Part shown: positions 40,926-53,138 of the stretch, one piece after another
Numbering within the stretch: position 1 is the stretch's first letter
Layout: each line of letters opens with the position of its first letter
Assembly (NCBI RefSeq): GCF_963675165.1
Contig: NC_087382.1
Coordinates: 4,503,963-4,567,962 of the forward strand
Source of the DNA: Halichondria panicea
Lineage: Eukaryota > Porifera > Demospongiae > Suberitida > Halichondriidae
Direction of reading: 5' to 3'
Length of the DNA stretch: 64,000 nucleotides
Made by a program: the position numbers and the translations under genes
The notes under the pieces: generated by a model
Seen by the model: the letters and a program-made list of their open reading frames with translations, nothing else
What the model was told of the DNA's origin: nothing
Database searches by the model: none

Positions 40926-43900
40926 ATGGCTGCACAAACTCAAGCCAGTTCAGAGCAAGCTTCAACAAAGTTGAAATGTCACTTGTATCCAGTCCTGACC
41001 CCCCTGGCACCAAAGGTTGTCTTCAAGCTCTGTGCTAGTTACCATGGAAGGAATCTAGAGCTGGACATGACCGAGCCTTCACTGGATGTCTACACTCTGG
41101 TGGCCATTAAGAGCAAGGTAGCTTTATAATAATGCCCTTACAATAATATATTAATTGACGGTACATGGGCAATTTTGGTTAAGTTTTAATTTACAATGTC
41201 TCTGTGCATGTGCGATGCATGTACATTGTATTACTATACCATAGTAGTGTACAGTGCCAACGGCTGTAATTAATTTTTATGGCACTTATAAAAAGGTATG
41301 CCAAGGAAATTTGCAAGTGGCCTTTACTTTTTGGCCTATAACAATTATTTATGTGCATGCATTATTTTGATGCAAAGCTGTGCTTATAATTATAACTGTC
41401 TGGATGCAGCTGTAACATTATGCAGAGACCAAAAACCAAACACTACACAGTAGATCAACCTGCATACTAAAGAGTAGACACTAGCTGTAGCGCATAAGCA
41501 CTACCATGTTGGTAATCACGACAATTAACAGAGCGTATCATTTACATGTGTGCAGGACATCCTTTGGAAGCTTAGGAAACTACATTCCTAACGAAACGTT
41601 AGAGGTTTTCAGCCAATAACAATAACTCACCACAATTTAAGTGCCGCACTTTTAGAAACCTTTAAACCGAGCTGGCGCTCATGCATGTACCGGAATAGTT
41701 TTTCGCTTGCGTTTAGGTTATTAGAAAGCGCAACTAGAATGTTTTGCGAGCATCAAACATAATTATGTGAACTTTGCGAGCGTTGATCGCTTTGCAACAA
41801 TAAATTGCAAAAACCTAAACTAGTACTGGTATGACACCTTGCCAGAATGCAATAGTTAGATAAACTTTTCTGCTAATTAATTTTTACCTTCTAGTAATAC
41901 GGTTGATACGAACAACACACTGTATTTACAAGTTTCAAATTTGATACATCTTTGAAATAAGTTTCCTCGTAAAATAATTGGCGAGACTAAATGTACAGTT
42001 ACTCAATCCTTACTCAATCCTTACTCAAGTTATTACATGGTTCTATGGTTTTGAGTGAATGGGTAAGTGGCACATAGTTGGAAGGTATCTATTTCAAACA
42101 AGTATGGTAATTTCCATTAAAATGTTCCCATAACCGGTAGCTAGCCATTCTTATAACTTCTCCAATTCTTAGTATGATTGATTCCTGTGTCTGTGTGTAT
42201 GCATGCATGGCTTAGTATACACTATAGTAAATAAGTGCTGTAACACAATAATTATCTCTATATGCTTACATGTTGATCATGCATGTGATTTTGGTGATTT
42301 AAACGTGTTTTGTGGTTTGTTTTTCATATGCTAATGGAGATCAAAGGCGTGAACTACAGATATGACTGGTACAGTAGTGCATGTCAGCATCAGAGCATGC
42401 AGTAATGATGCTACTGTACTGCATGTGCACGTCATGTATTCTGCTAGTACATGTAGCAACACACAATTATACAATGCATGCATCAACAAGAATTTGTAAC
42501 GATGTGTGTGCAGTCTGGTTTGCTTACACACTGTGTTATTGAGCTTCTTATTGAGACTCTAAAGGTTTCCTTTATACATGTACATGCAGATTCAAGAGGC
42601 TTTCCATATCAAAGATATTCAACTGACCTACTTGGACGAAGATAGCGACAACATTTCCATTGACACCCAAGGTGAGAGAAGCCTTGCATGTTACAGTCAT
42701 GTACAGCTCTTTGTATACATAGGGCTTTTACTACATAATTACAGTGCATGCATGGGATTGCTGTGCAGCTCCTTGTAGCCTGGGCTTGTCTTATATACTG
42801 TACATGCATATAATGGTATTACGGGCTTGTTGTATAGTGAAATTGCTGTGCAGCTCTTTGTAGGGATTGAATTGTTGTATAATAGGTTTCAATGAGCATG
42901 CATGCAGTTGTAGTTTCATTGTTGTGGGGTTAGTATTCGGAGTATATCCTGTATTGTGATAGCCGCTTAATCTAAATAATTAATGGCTAGTATACAAAGG
43001 GAAGGAGGGGTGCTTTAAAATTATTGGTTCAGCTTCTTTCTTCCCCAATGTTCCCCACTCTTTCCTATACACATGTAACTGGAAGCTGTAAATCCATATA
43101 CATGCACAGTGTGATGACCATGCATGACCTGTCATGCCAGAATCAGGACTCCCACTTATCACTCTGCATAGTTCCAATAATGTGCTATTGATTCTCTGCA
43201 TGGCATGTGGTGTGTCACATAACTCTACAGATGTGGTATGTGGTATAATATCATACTATAATTGCTTCCATAAAGTGGTAACTTTAGAAACCTAAATGTA
43301 ATTTGGTATTTATCAGGACTCCCACTTATCACTCTGCATAGTTCCAATAATGTGCTATTGATTCTCTGCATGGCATGTGGTGTGTCACATAACTCTTACA
43401 GATGTGGTATGTGGTATAATATCATACTGTAATTGCATCCATGAAGTGGTAACTTTAGAAACCTAAATGTAATTTGGTATTTATTGCCAAATGCAGAGGA
43501 GTTTGTGGAGGCACTAAAGGTGGGCAAGAAGATTAGCAAGCTTCAACTCTCTGTTACAGGAAAGGTTAGTCATGCAGAAGTATTCGTTACTGTAATTAGT
43601 TGGCATGCTATACATGTACTGTATCGTGTGTATTAATTCTTGGCTGTTTTGTGTTTGTGATGTCTGCAGTGTTTGCATTACAGCTCGATCCACTTTAAAC
43701 TTTCAATATTCGTGATCTTGTACATGTATAATTATAATTACGTATGTACAGTGAAACATGTCTATATATAGCGATCTTCGTTGGGTAGACCAAACAGTGC
43801 ATGGCTGTAATAAAAAAAAATGGCCTAGCTGCACATAGCTGCACATTTTAATGTGTTTGTCTGTCCCTAATGCACAGGACTACAACGACTATGTGGAGGG

Positions 43901-46900
43901 CATCCACCAGAAGTTGTCTGGAGGTGGTGACCCTGAGCCAATGGATGTGGGACAGGTGAGCATGGCACCATACAGTGTGGTTCGTATTATAGCGATGTTA
44001 CTAATAATTAATAATACCATTTTAAGCAAATTTTTTTATTAGCATGCATTCATGTGCAGACTGTCTTATTATAGCGCATTACCTGCATGCATATTCAAGC
44101 TTGATGTAAACATACACTTACAAAAACCTGCATTGGGAATAGCAGGCTCATCGCTGAGCAGATCTCTCTTTGCATCTCTTTCGCTTCCTCGGTGCCTCAG
44201 GTTGCTAAGCAGTTGCTTGGGTCGTTGCCAGGAAGTGACATGTTTCTAAGCCAGTACACCAGGCTTAGTATGGCTTCTTGTTGCCTGGAGAGTGAGGTGG
44301 CTTCTTGCATGACCACTAATTGTCCCAGGCTATGGTAAATTGTATGAAATTGGTAGTGCCTTAGTCAATTAGTGGTCATATCTCACCACTGCCACTCCAC
44401 TCCACTCATAACAAACACTCTTGCGGTACAGTATGGTTTCTTGGTATTGAATGAGAACCCCTCCATAGTGTATAGTGGTTTTTGCATGACCACTAATAGG
44501 ATCTTGGTCCATCAATTAGTGGTCAGCCATGCACTATAGCCCCTACACTCTTTGGGTTCTCAATACTCGGAACCTGCTACACCTACATATGTACTCTAAC
44601 TATTACCATAATTATATTACCCTAATTGCATGCTATAGAAGAAGCTAGGATATTGTCTCGAAATTACTCCCATCCAGTTGTTAACCTTGAAATTACAATT
44701 ATACTGAGGCTTCCTGGTGGTCGTATTTTTGAAGCAAATAGGCCTATGCAGGAACTTTCACTCAAAAGTGGGAGTGCACGGTGCCTTATATATAGCCATG
44801 CAATAATTATTCTGACACTGTTTCAACCCTCACAGACCCCGTCTCCTGACAGCTCCTCTGTGTTCATTCCAGAGCTCCCAGCTGAGATCAAGTACCCACC
44901 CTCTATCCAGCCACGCCCCCCTAGTCACGAACGACCAGGCCACTATGTACAAATTGCTCACAACCTGGGTGCAGAACGACGTACTTGTAGGTCCCATAAC
45001 AACCCTTACGTTGCTAGCTACAACGCTCGATTCAAGAAGGGAAAATCCCCACCCACATCCCCCAATCCATATGTGGAGTCCCTCCACAAAAAGCTTACGT
45101 CATCAATTGACCCTGTCGAACCCATGGAAACTGCTCCGATCGCGAGTGCAGTTTTTGCAAGCCAGCCTAATTCGTATGTTGAGTCACTGCACACGAAGCT
45201 CTCTCCCGCCACCAAACATCGTGTTACCCGTGTCAGCAACAAACCTAGGGGAGATTCTGACAAGCAAACCACTGAGAAACATCCAAACAGCTATGTTGAG
45301 TCACTGCACACAAAGCTCTCGCCTGCCACCAAACATCGTGTCAATAGCGAACCTACATGTAAAGGAGATTCTGACAAGCAAAGCACTAAGAAACTTCCAA
45401 ACAGCTATGTTGAGTCACTGCACACGAAGCTGCTTTCACCCGCCACCAAACATCGTGTTACCCGGGTCAATAGCGAACCTAAAGGAGATTCTGACAAAAA
45501 AGACACCAAACAAGGTGTCAACAGCGAACCTAAAGCAGATTCTGACAAGCAAAGCACTAAGAAACATCCAAACAGCTATGTTGAGTCACTGCACTCGAAG
45601 CTGCTCTCGCCCCCCACCAATCGTGTTACCCGAGTCAATAGCGAACCTAAAGGAGTTTCTGACAAAAAAACCGAGAAACTTCCGAACAGCTATGTCGAGT
45701 CACTGCATGCAAAATTGTTGGCTCCAGCAAAATCTCTCCCAGAAGGAAGCCAGACTACTCGTGCTCAGAAGGACAGTGTGGAACGTGGGACTCGGTACAG
45801 GAATGAGTATGTTGAGGGTCTCCATGCCAAACTGTCTGGGAGGAGGTGTGGTCATAAGCACCGAGATAAGAAGAGAAAGTTGATCAACAAGAAGGTACAT
45901 GCAGATACGTGTGTACATACATGTACAGTTATTTATGCATGTACATGTATAGTTGAAAAATAAGGAAATTCTGGTATTAGCTTTTCCAGTATCTGGTGGA
46001 CGGAAGTGTTGCTGCCACACCCATTTTACAATGAACTAGTGCATGGCAACTACATTCTGTTCTGTGCTGTTTTGTGCTCGATTTACCATAATACATGCAT
46101 TAGCAGGTAGCAGGTACAGGTTTCGAGGGTTTAAACTTTCGCGTTCGCAGATTTAAATATTCGTGGACTACAACCTTTTGGCGCATCATGCATGCATGCA
46201 ATCTTATTTGTGGGTATAAAATGTTTGCAGAATATGCTTAATCATGCAGCGAAAACACATTATACTTCGAGTATACGGTAGACAGCATGAACAATTGTAG
46301 TTTTAGCTGTTAAATAATGCAAGAGTGATTGTTAAAGCGCTCAGAAGGGGAGCCACAAGCCTCAAAAGGAAGGGGAGCGCGCTTAGAAGGGGAACCATAG
46401 GCCTCAGAAGGGGAGCCACAGCCTCAGAAGGAAGAGCTACAGTTTTTGATGGACCTCCTAGCTCTGGCTAATTTCGATGACGCACAATGACCATCTTTCC
46501 GACAAAAGTTCATTACTTCCGGGTATACCGTATATGCTTGATCAGGAGCCGCGGCTACTAAATGTTTCATTTTGCTGGAAGAGGAGGCTACAATTCAAGA
46601 GAGGCCACTGTTCAAGAGCGGCACCCGTTTATTAGCTCCAGATAATTTAGTTTGTCATCTAAAGTTGTTTTCACCTGCATAAACTTGAACTCTGCCATGA
46701 GAAAGTCTTTGTGAAGCACTAACAAGCTGCTACTTGTAGCTACGTACATGTAGCTAGCTGCTAGTAATAATTTTTTTGGCTGCAGAAATGCTAGAGTCAA
46801 AGTTCACTGAGGCTACTATTTGAGAGCGGCTACTAAATGTTTCATTTTGCTAGCAAGGGAGGCTACTATTTGAGTGCGGCCTTTATACAAGAGCGGCCTC

Positions 46901-48546
46901 TGATCGAGCATATATACGGTAATCTACTTCCGGTATAATCAATCACGAGTTTTGGATGTAACAAATAAGGAAAAGATAATTAGTGATGTCAGGGAATGAT
47001 CATTGCGTAGTCGAGTCATGCTTAATCATTGCTTAGTCAGCAAAAATAAAAAGTAGCAAAACAGTACAAGAAGGACGCGACGCTCTACAGTCGAGTCTAG
47101 TCTAGCTCTAGCAAAGAAGAGGTCGTCTAACTCCTGTAAGTGGTAAGTGACAGTACAGTATTGTATGTAGATGCTCCTCCAACTTTAAGTAAGGCTTAGC
47201 TAACATAAACTCGAAAGTTCTACTGTATGCCATTTAAAAAAAATATTATAGTGTTTGCCACAAAACAACCAAAATGCAGTATTTTTCAGAGCCTACTAGT
47301 AGCCTAGATGGCCCCAGAACATACTTAAGCTCATGTGCAAACAATTTTAGATCTTAACTCAAAGAAATAGGCTAATTATTTGCCTAACAGATTTTAGTAG
47401 GTACACATCTTCTGATAGCTATTTTGTAGTGATGATGCAATTATGATGTAACAGGTGGTGGTCCCAGGTAAGTACCAATAGTTGCGCTTTCAATACCTGT
47501 AGTCAAATTGATCACATCACCATATTCTCAAAAATGTAAAAATAAAAATAATTATATACTTTCTTTGGTTGTCGCACTATAGCTATTAAATTTTATAATC
47601 TAGCCGATGTTAAATCTACATGTACATGTACGTACTGTAGGCAAATAACTGATACCATCTATTATTGATTTATAGCTGTGATTATAAATACTTGATTTCT
47701 CAACACAGGAGTCTCACGCCATTACGACAGAGTTACAGCGTGGTCTTACTGATATGCTGTCTGAAGGAAAGAGGTGTGGTCGTGGAAAGCAATACATCCA
47801 CTACAACGTCATCTGTGATGCATGCCAAAATCCAGTAGTTGGCAATCGCTTCAAGTGCGGGTAAGTACATATATAATAATGTGTTAACTAGAACTTGATT
47901 CGCTTGAATGAAGCATGTGTTTGTACCTATGTTAGCAGCTAGGCCACGCAGAGGAGGTCCGACACGAGTACCTCGATTAGGCTGGAATTGAGTTAATTAC
48001 ATGTAGTCACATGCAACAATGACGTTACTGTTGCATTTTGCACTTGACCAAGCCTAATCGAGGTACTCATGTCATACCTCCTCTGTAGTAGGGCCACCTG
48101 TTTATTGCAGCTACTGTTAGTTTCCCTTAGGGGGGGGGTTGCTATGGAGGGGTTGCTATGGAGAGGTTTCACTATCATTATAAGTACACTGTCATACCCC
48201 ACCCCCTCCACTCACACCACAGCAACTGTGCCGACTATGACCTGTGTGAGTGGTGTGAGCCTAACTCCGGCAGCATTCACCCGAGGGACCATTTATTCCT
48301 CAAGATCAAGATCCCCGGGCCCAGGATAGGAGTGGGCAGGGACGCAAAGCCACGTCCTCTGCTCAAGAGAAACGTGTACACTCATCAGCGAAGCAGTGAC
48401 ACAGTATTGAGGTACCAAACAATTTTGTACATGTGCAGTCCATTTTAGCAACAACCATTTCTCCCTACATTCAGTTCATTATGTTGTTAAAGCAGCTTCC
48501 ACTTAGGTTAATGAAAGCACTGCGAGTACATGCGCCAAGTATACCG

Positions 48547-48601
<55 letters not shown>

Positions 48602-51600
48602 CTGCTGTTACAGTAGCTGTTGTTCAAATCAATGGTTCTGACAGAAGTGCAAGTATGAGTTGCTATAGGCTGCTAGTGGATTTCACTTTGTGTATTTGCA
48701 AAACAGTGCTATTAGGCCACTCCATTGACTCCATTAATACTAGTTTCTCGTAACTCTAGTCAGAGCAAAGGTCACATCAAGTTGTAACAAGATTCATTAC
48801 ATATTTACAAATTACTATTGTGTGAATTAACTTAATCCCCTCCCCCCCCCCCCCGTGTATCATGTATCGTGTGTGCACGTAGCAAATCTGTTGACATAGT
48901 TATAATACTTGTAGGTATTCTACCTAGTTATTTGTAGGTTGTTTATGATTAGTTATAAACTTTAAACTTTAATCATGTTCGATCATTCCCCACATTTTTG
49001 CCTGCATGTAGATTAATAACGATTATAGCTTCATTTCAGCTTTCCACCGAGGCATCAGCACCCGCGGTACTTTCATTAGCACTACTTAAAAGTGTAGTTT
49101 TTATTATACTGTTTACTGTTTGTAGCTTTTTCTCTAAATTCATTCCGAGTCAATTCGTCCCTTGTAGCGATGAAGTCAAACATGAGGCCAAGCAACCCAA
49201 GTGCTGCCCTCCCCCTCCAGTGAGGGAGCCCCTCTCATCAGGCACCACTAACGAGCCCACTGCCATGACAGCTGGCTACGTCACTCGCCCCAGGAACAAA
49301 CTTATTGAGGAAGTGGCCGCCAGCAAACTACGCCGCAAGGAGGAGAAGAAAAGAGTAAAGATGGAGGCAAAGATGGAGAAGCTTCAAGGACGACTGGCCG
49401 CTGTGAAGGTCGACAATGACGAAGAGATGACTGTTAAAGGGCATGGAAAGTAAGGGGTGTATTAGTTTTGAAGAACACTTTTCACTTTTAGCTGGCCAGT
49501 CAAATGACGTTGTATTTATAAGTATAATTATGCAGTTTGTTTTCTGTGTGGGAGTATCATACTTGTATGTGCATGTAGGTCACGTTGACTCCTCTTTACA
49601 CTGCAGGTACCTTGACTGCCAGTTCCTGACAGACACCAGTTACCCTGACGACAGTGTGGTACCCTTCAAGACACCTGTGAGTTGAGAGCACCTGTGTGTA
49701 CTGTAAAACCTGAGTCTATTGTAGGCAGGTCAACCTCTCTGTAATAATACAGCCCGGTTAATGGGCCCTTTATAGCATGTGTTTGCACTCGGGGTGACCG
49801 CTATAGACAGTTGTAAAACTACAAAAGGGTCAATAGTTTAGCAGCTAGCTTACAGGTGTGTAAACGTTATATAATGTAAATCTTGAATAGACTACTTCTT
49901 GCATGTGCAAAATATGCGTATTGTACATAATTATGCTGTATGAGCACTATTATTGTTCAGAATGGCATTCAATATTTCACAGTTTCCTCTCTAATTATCC
50001 AATCTCCTTCCGCCCACTCCTACAGTTTGAGAAGGGTTGGCTTGTGATGAACTGTGGTACTAAGAAATGGAAGCACGTGAAGCTGGTCCACCAAGATGGC
50101 TACCCTCCCCTTCAACGTGAGCTGGCCGTCCCAGAGCTCAAGCCGGGAGAGAGGGTGGAGCTTGTTGCCGAGTACCCACCCGTCATAGACAACGCCCTCC
50201 CATACATTCAGAGGTGTGTGTGTGTGTGTGTGTGCGTGTGTGTGTGTGCGTGTGTGTGTGTGTGTGTGCGTGTGTGTGTGTGCGTGTATGTGTGTGCGTG
50301 TGTGTGCATGTGTGTGTACACAACTGTGTTTTGTTGATTCAAACTTTCGAAACTTTTAAATTTAGGCTACTGGTAACATGTAAGTGCATGTATATACCTG
50401 CCTTTCAAGTGTTAAAAACATCAAATTTGTTTTGATTACACAACACCGTGTACACAGACTAATTATACATGTATAGTCATCACACCTTGAGGTTGTTTAC
50501 AAAAATTATATTGCACATGTATCTCCAAAGACTTTATGGTTGATGATAGATATGGTGTACCAGCCTCTTACCGGTTTTTTGTCCACTGTGCATACTTTTA
50601 ATATCAATATTCTCTTTCTTATTTCTCAGCTGTTGGCGTCTTGTACACAAGGAGACTACACCATTCGGCCCTGTCCTCTGGTTGTCTGTAGCAGTTGACC
50701 AGCCCCCCACCCCCCTCCCAACTGTCACACCCTCACAGCCCCCTGTCAAGGCACCCCTGACAAACGATAATCTGCTCAGGTCCATCGGGTTCATTCCGAG
50801 TGGTGACTGCTCCGTGACCTCTGTGACCTTTGGTGTCCCACCACCAGATGTCCAGGACAACACTACAACAAGCTTTCAGAGTGAGTAGTTTTGTTACGTA
50901 CTGAGTTAGTTATCTGTGTAGCTGGGGTATTAGAATTGGAGCAAAATAATTATGTGTTTTCAGATACCGTTAATAAAAGCTGCCTATGACGGTCACCCTA
51001 TAATCAGATCACCCTCTATAATACAGCTAGATTACTAAGTATGTGTTTCAGCAGGCCACCTCTTTATTACAGCCACTGGTGGTCTGCTCAAGAGTAGGCA
51101 AGGCTGTACAGTGCATGCACATGTACATACATGCAGTATTATTGTCTGTGGCAACACCAAAATTAATGATATCTATACATGTATTTGATTGTCTCTTTCT
51201 CTATGTGCAGTTGCTGGCTCAATCTCTCTGCCAATGGATGATGAAGGTCTGACAGAGAGCTTTGATATGGTGGATACCCCTCAAAGCAATGACAGCTTCC
51301 AACATGTACCACCCTACACCCAGACTGGTGAGTAGGAGGGGGAGAGAGGTCTGGTGGCAGCAAATCAATCAGGGTCGTTGAAACCTGGTTCATGGCCTTC
51401 TGTGTACTTGTGTGCAGTGTTTGTGTATTGTGAGGAATAATTATGTACAAGTACCTCTCGTAGTGTATACTGCTTCATAATGTTTGCGTGTGTTTAACAT
51501 GTACTACATGTACTTTGGTTGAAATTAAATAGCACCTCTCAGAGTATTCATTTTTATTTTGCCACCCTCTGTACTTGCCACCCTCTGTACTGTACATCAT

Positions 51601-52993
51601 GGGCCTGTTTTCTATCTTGTACTGTTACTACATGTACGTGTAATGTGCACTGTCAGGAGTTCATTAATGTACTCCTGGTACTGTATATGACCAAGCTGTA
51701 ACCCCACCCCCTACCCCACAGAGGAGGACCTGCTTGAGACGGCCAGTGTCAGCTCTGCTGATTCAGACGATTTCTTTGTCGTCATACCGGACTGTTTCGA
51801 TGTCAGCAAGCCACTCCCAGGCTACACACCGCCTGTCATTCAACCCCAGTATCCTGTTCCACCACCGATTTTGTCACATGATGTCATGACCAGGTCATCT
51901 GACAGTCACATAACCTCGTCCATTGTTGAAGAGCCGAAACCCACCCTCACAAACTCCACACCCTCACAGACCACACCCCCTACGGCTCGTCGTGAGTACG
52001 TACCTCAGCGAGTCACACTCAAGAACGTGAGGGACGCTCGTATGTATCGTCGACCTTTCACCGTTGCCACCGGACTTGTGAACACCATGTCAGACTTGGT
52101 GAGCAGGAAAGTGAAAATAGCTCCACCCAGAAAGCCGGAAGAAGTGGGTGTGGTCAACAGCATGGAGGAAGACAGCAGTAGTGACGAGGAATTCGAGGTG
52201 AGAATAACACTTCTAAAAGTCCCCACTGTTTTCTGGCAGTGTAATTTCACTTTCAATTTAGGTTAGTTTGGAAAATCACAATTTTACAATTTTGTGTTTC
52301 ATTCTTGATCTCCAGGATGCTCCCGAGCCTCCCACCACTGCCCCTCCCCCTCAGCCGTGGAAGAGCCAGCAGATGCCGAGCGTATCCCACCTCCTACCAG
52401 GACATAACTCCGCTCAGTGGGCGCACAGTGATGAGGTGTGTGTGTGTGTGTGTGGGGGGGGGGGGGATTATACAGTATCTAATCTCTTGTGCATAATTAT
52501 AAGTACACAAACACATTATTGTAGTACTGTACGTTAGTCACATGACGTTAGTCACATGACGTTAGTCACATGACGTTAGTCACATGACATTAGCCTGCTT
52601 CTACATGTACATGACATGTAAGATGTTATTTTAGTATGTAATTCTACGTGAAAGCTTCCTTTTTTTAACTTTGGTGTCTGTATGCGTGTCTATTCTATAC
52701 TTTTTTGACTGCAATGTACTCTGGTATCTCCCACCTGCGTGCTCATTATTACCTCCTCCCCCTCCCTCGGCACACATGCGCAGGATGGAGCCAAGTGGGT
52801 CCAGTCACCTGATGTCTCCCACCTCATCCCTCAGCGCTGGGACGGACCCAAAGCCCCCAGCTCCCCGATGGAGAAGCTCATCTCAATGGGGTTTGCTGAC
52901 AGGGCTTTCAACGAACAAATCCTGGCCAAACACAACAATGACATCTCCATGGTCCTCAACGAGTTGTTGGATGGTTACCAAGTAGACGTCTGA
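40926..52993 (+). CDS. NBR1: selective autophagy receptor NBR1 with a lineage-specific motif array
   Basis: Fifteen exons: 40926-41117, 42590-42671, 43497-43564, 43878-43955, 44836-45894, 47709-47860, 48223-48411, 49168-49449, 49607-49676, 50026-50213, 50630-50880, 51211-51327, 51722-52197, 52316-52435, 52784-52993. The join keeps phase and gives 1177 codons plus stop. Domains: PB1 (about 18-113, acidic [12 protein letters not shown] loop), an insert with eight clear NxYVExLHxKL motifs (115-475), ZZ zinc finger (about 527-570, [18 protein letters not shown]), a basic coiled coil (about 650-690), the NBR1-type FW domain (about 700-820) with its tryptophans (GW, KKW, CW, LW), a LIR motif (DDFFVVIP, 925-932) and a C-terminal UBA ([20 protein letters not shown]). 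NBR1 bridges ubiquitinated cargo to LC3/Atg8 on autophagosomes. The insert makes it longer than human NBR1. It converges on NPEPPS. Confidence 0.93.
41688..41903. mobile_element. family B MITE copy in NBR1 intron 1
   Basis: Shares ACTAGAATGTTTTGCGAGCA, GCAACAATAAAT.GCAAAA, CAATAGTTAGAT and the end CTAGTAATACGGT with the element at 57472-57682. The left end (TACCGG) is separated from the common part by about 40 extra bases. Confidence 0.7.
43144..43484 (+). repeat. 170-base tandem duplication in NBR1 intron 2
   Basis: CAGGACTCCCACTTATCACT begins both copies (43144 and 43314). They run to ATTTGGTATTTAT with only a few differences. The second copy ends 12 bases before the exon 3 boundary. Confidence 0.95.
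44306..44380. repeat. hairpin in NBR1 intron 4
   Basis: TGCATGACCACTAATTG pairs with CAATTAGTGGTCATA across about 40 bases. The same stem motif (GACCACTAAT / ATTAGTGGTC) recurs in the element that follows. Confidence 0.65.
44449..44568. mobile_element. 120-base inverted-repeat element in NBR1 intron 4
   Basis: TATTGAATGAGAACCCCTCCATAGTGTATAGTG at the left pairs with CACTATAGCCCCTACACTCTTTGGGTTCTCAATA at the right, with an inner GACCACTAAT/ATTAGTGGTC stem. It shares that stem with the hairpin at 44306. Confidence 0.7.
45064..45834 (+). repeat. coding array of NxYVExLHxKL motifs in NBR1 exon 5
   Basis: Motif copies start at 45064, 45169, 45286, 45400, 45571, 45685 and 45802. An isolated copy is in exon 4 (43881) and a decayed one ([11 protein letters not shown]) lies at 45001. 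Spacing is mostly 105-117 bases, with a longer 171-base step. Linkers share [17 protein letters not shown]-like sequence. This is tandem expansion of a short linear motif plus a charged spacer. Confidence 0.92.
46340..46440 (+). repeat. short tandem repeat in NBR1 intron 5
   Basis: About four imperfect copies of a 20-25-base unit containing CTCAGAAGGGGAGCCACA. Confidence 0.7.
46526..46921. mobile_element. TACCGTATA-ended MITE in NBR1 intron 5
   Basis: Ends TACCGTATATGCTTGATCAGGAGCCGC and GCGGCCTCTGATCGAGCATATATACGGTA are inverted. The interior repeats GCTACTAAATGTTTCATTTT twice. TACTTCCGG lies close outside both ends (46514 and 46925), possibly part of a longer flanking duplication. Confidence 0.75.
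47949..48085. mobile_element. hAT-like MITE in NBR1 intron 6
   Basis: Arms 47949-47985 and 48048-48085 start and end with CAGAGGAGGT and ACCTCCTCTG, the same termini as 17539-17690, but the sub-terminal sequence differs. No clean 8-base flanking duplication is visible, so the insertion is older or its flanks have changed. Confidence 0.75.
48540..48780 (+). repeat. (TG)n microsatellite with a diverged family A copy, NBR1 intron 7
   Basis: TATACCGTAC is followed by about 24 TG units to 48598, then TAGACTGCTGTTACAG, GAGTTGCTATAGGCTGCTAG, TTTGCAAAACAG and TTTCTCGTAACTCTAG, in the family A order. Confidence 0.65.
50213..50325 (+). repeat. (TG)n microsatellite at the exon 10 donor of NBR1
   Basis: More than 100 bases of TG with interspersed CG and AT units begin immediately at the 5' splice site (CAGAG|GTGTGTG). 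Confidence 0.9.
51766..51789 (+). other. LC3-interacting region (LIR) of NBR1
   Basis: Encodes DDFFVVIP, an acidic lead then an aromatic-x-x-V core, matching the position and form of the LIR in vertebrate NBR1 (aromatic-I/V-rich after acidic residues). It lies between the FW and UBA domains, as expected. Confidence 0.75.
52531..52592 (+). repeat. four 14-bp tandem repeats carrying GTCACATGAC, NBR1 intron 14
   Basis: ACGTTAGTCACATG is repeated exactly four times from 52531 to 52586, followed by a partial ACATTAG. Each unit junction yields GTCACATGAC (the last ends CATGAC), an E-box of the M-box/CLEAR-like type bound by MiT/TFE factors in vertebrates. Confidence 0.9.
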
Positions 52994-53138
52994 GCTGAAA
53001 CAATTCGTGAACTCATTTAAAAAAAAAAAAATGTTTGTGTTGTGTTAACTATAGCGCTATAGCCTCCAAGAACTATCGATGTATTTTATACAATTATTTT
53101 ATACATACTGTACATGTATATAATTATAATCAAGTGTA

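Noticed and set aside
44945-45883. 312-codon open frame in the +1 frame of NBR1 exon 5
   Set aside because: A shadow of the tandem motif array; the other frame carries the conserved NxYVExLHxKL motifs, correct splice phases and continues into the ZZ exon.
50214-50435. Cys/Val-rich open frames over the TG microsatellite
   Set aside because: Pure translation of (TG)n, within an intron of NBR1.
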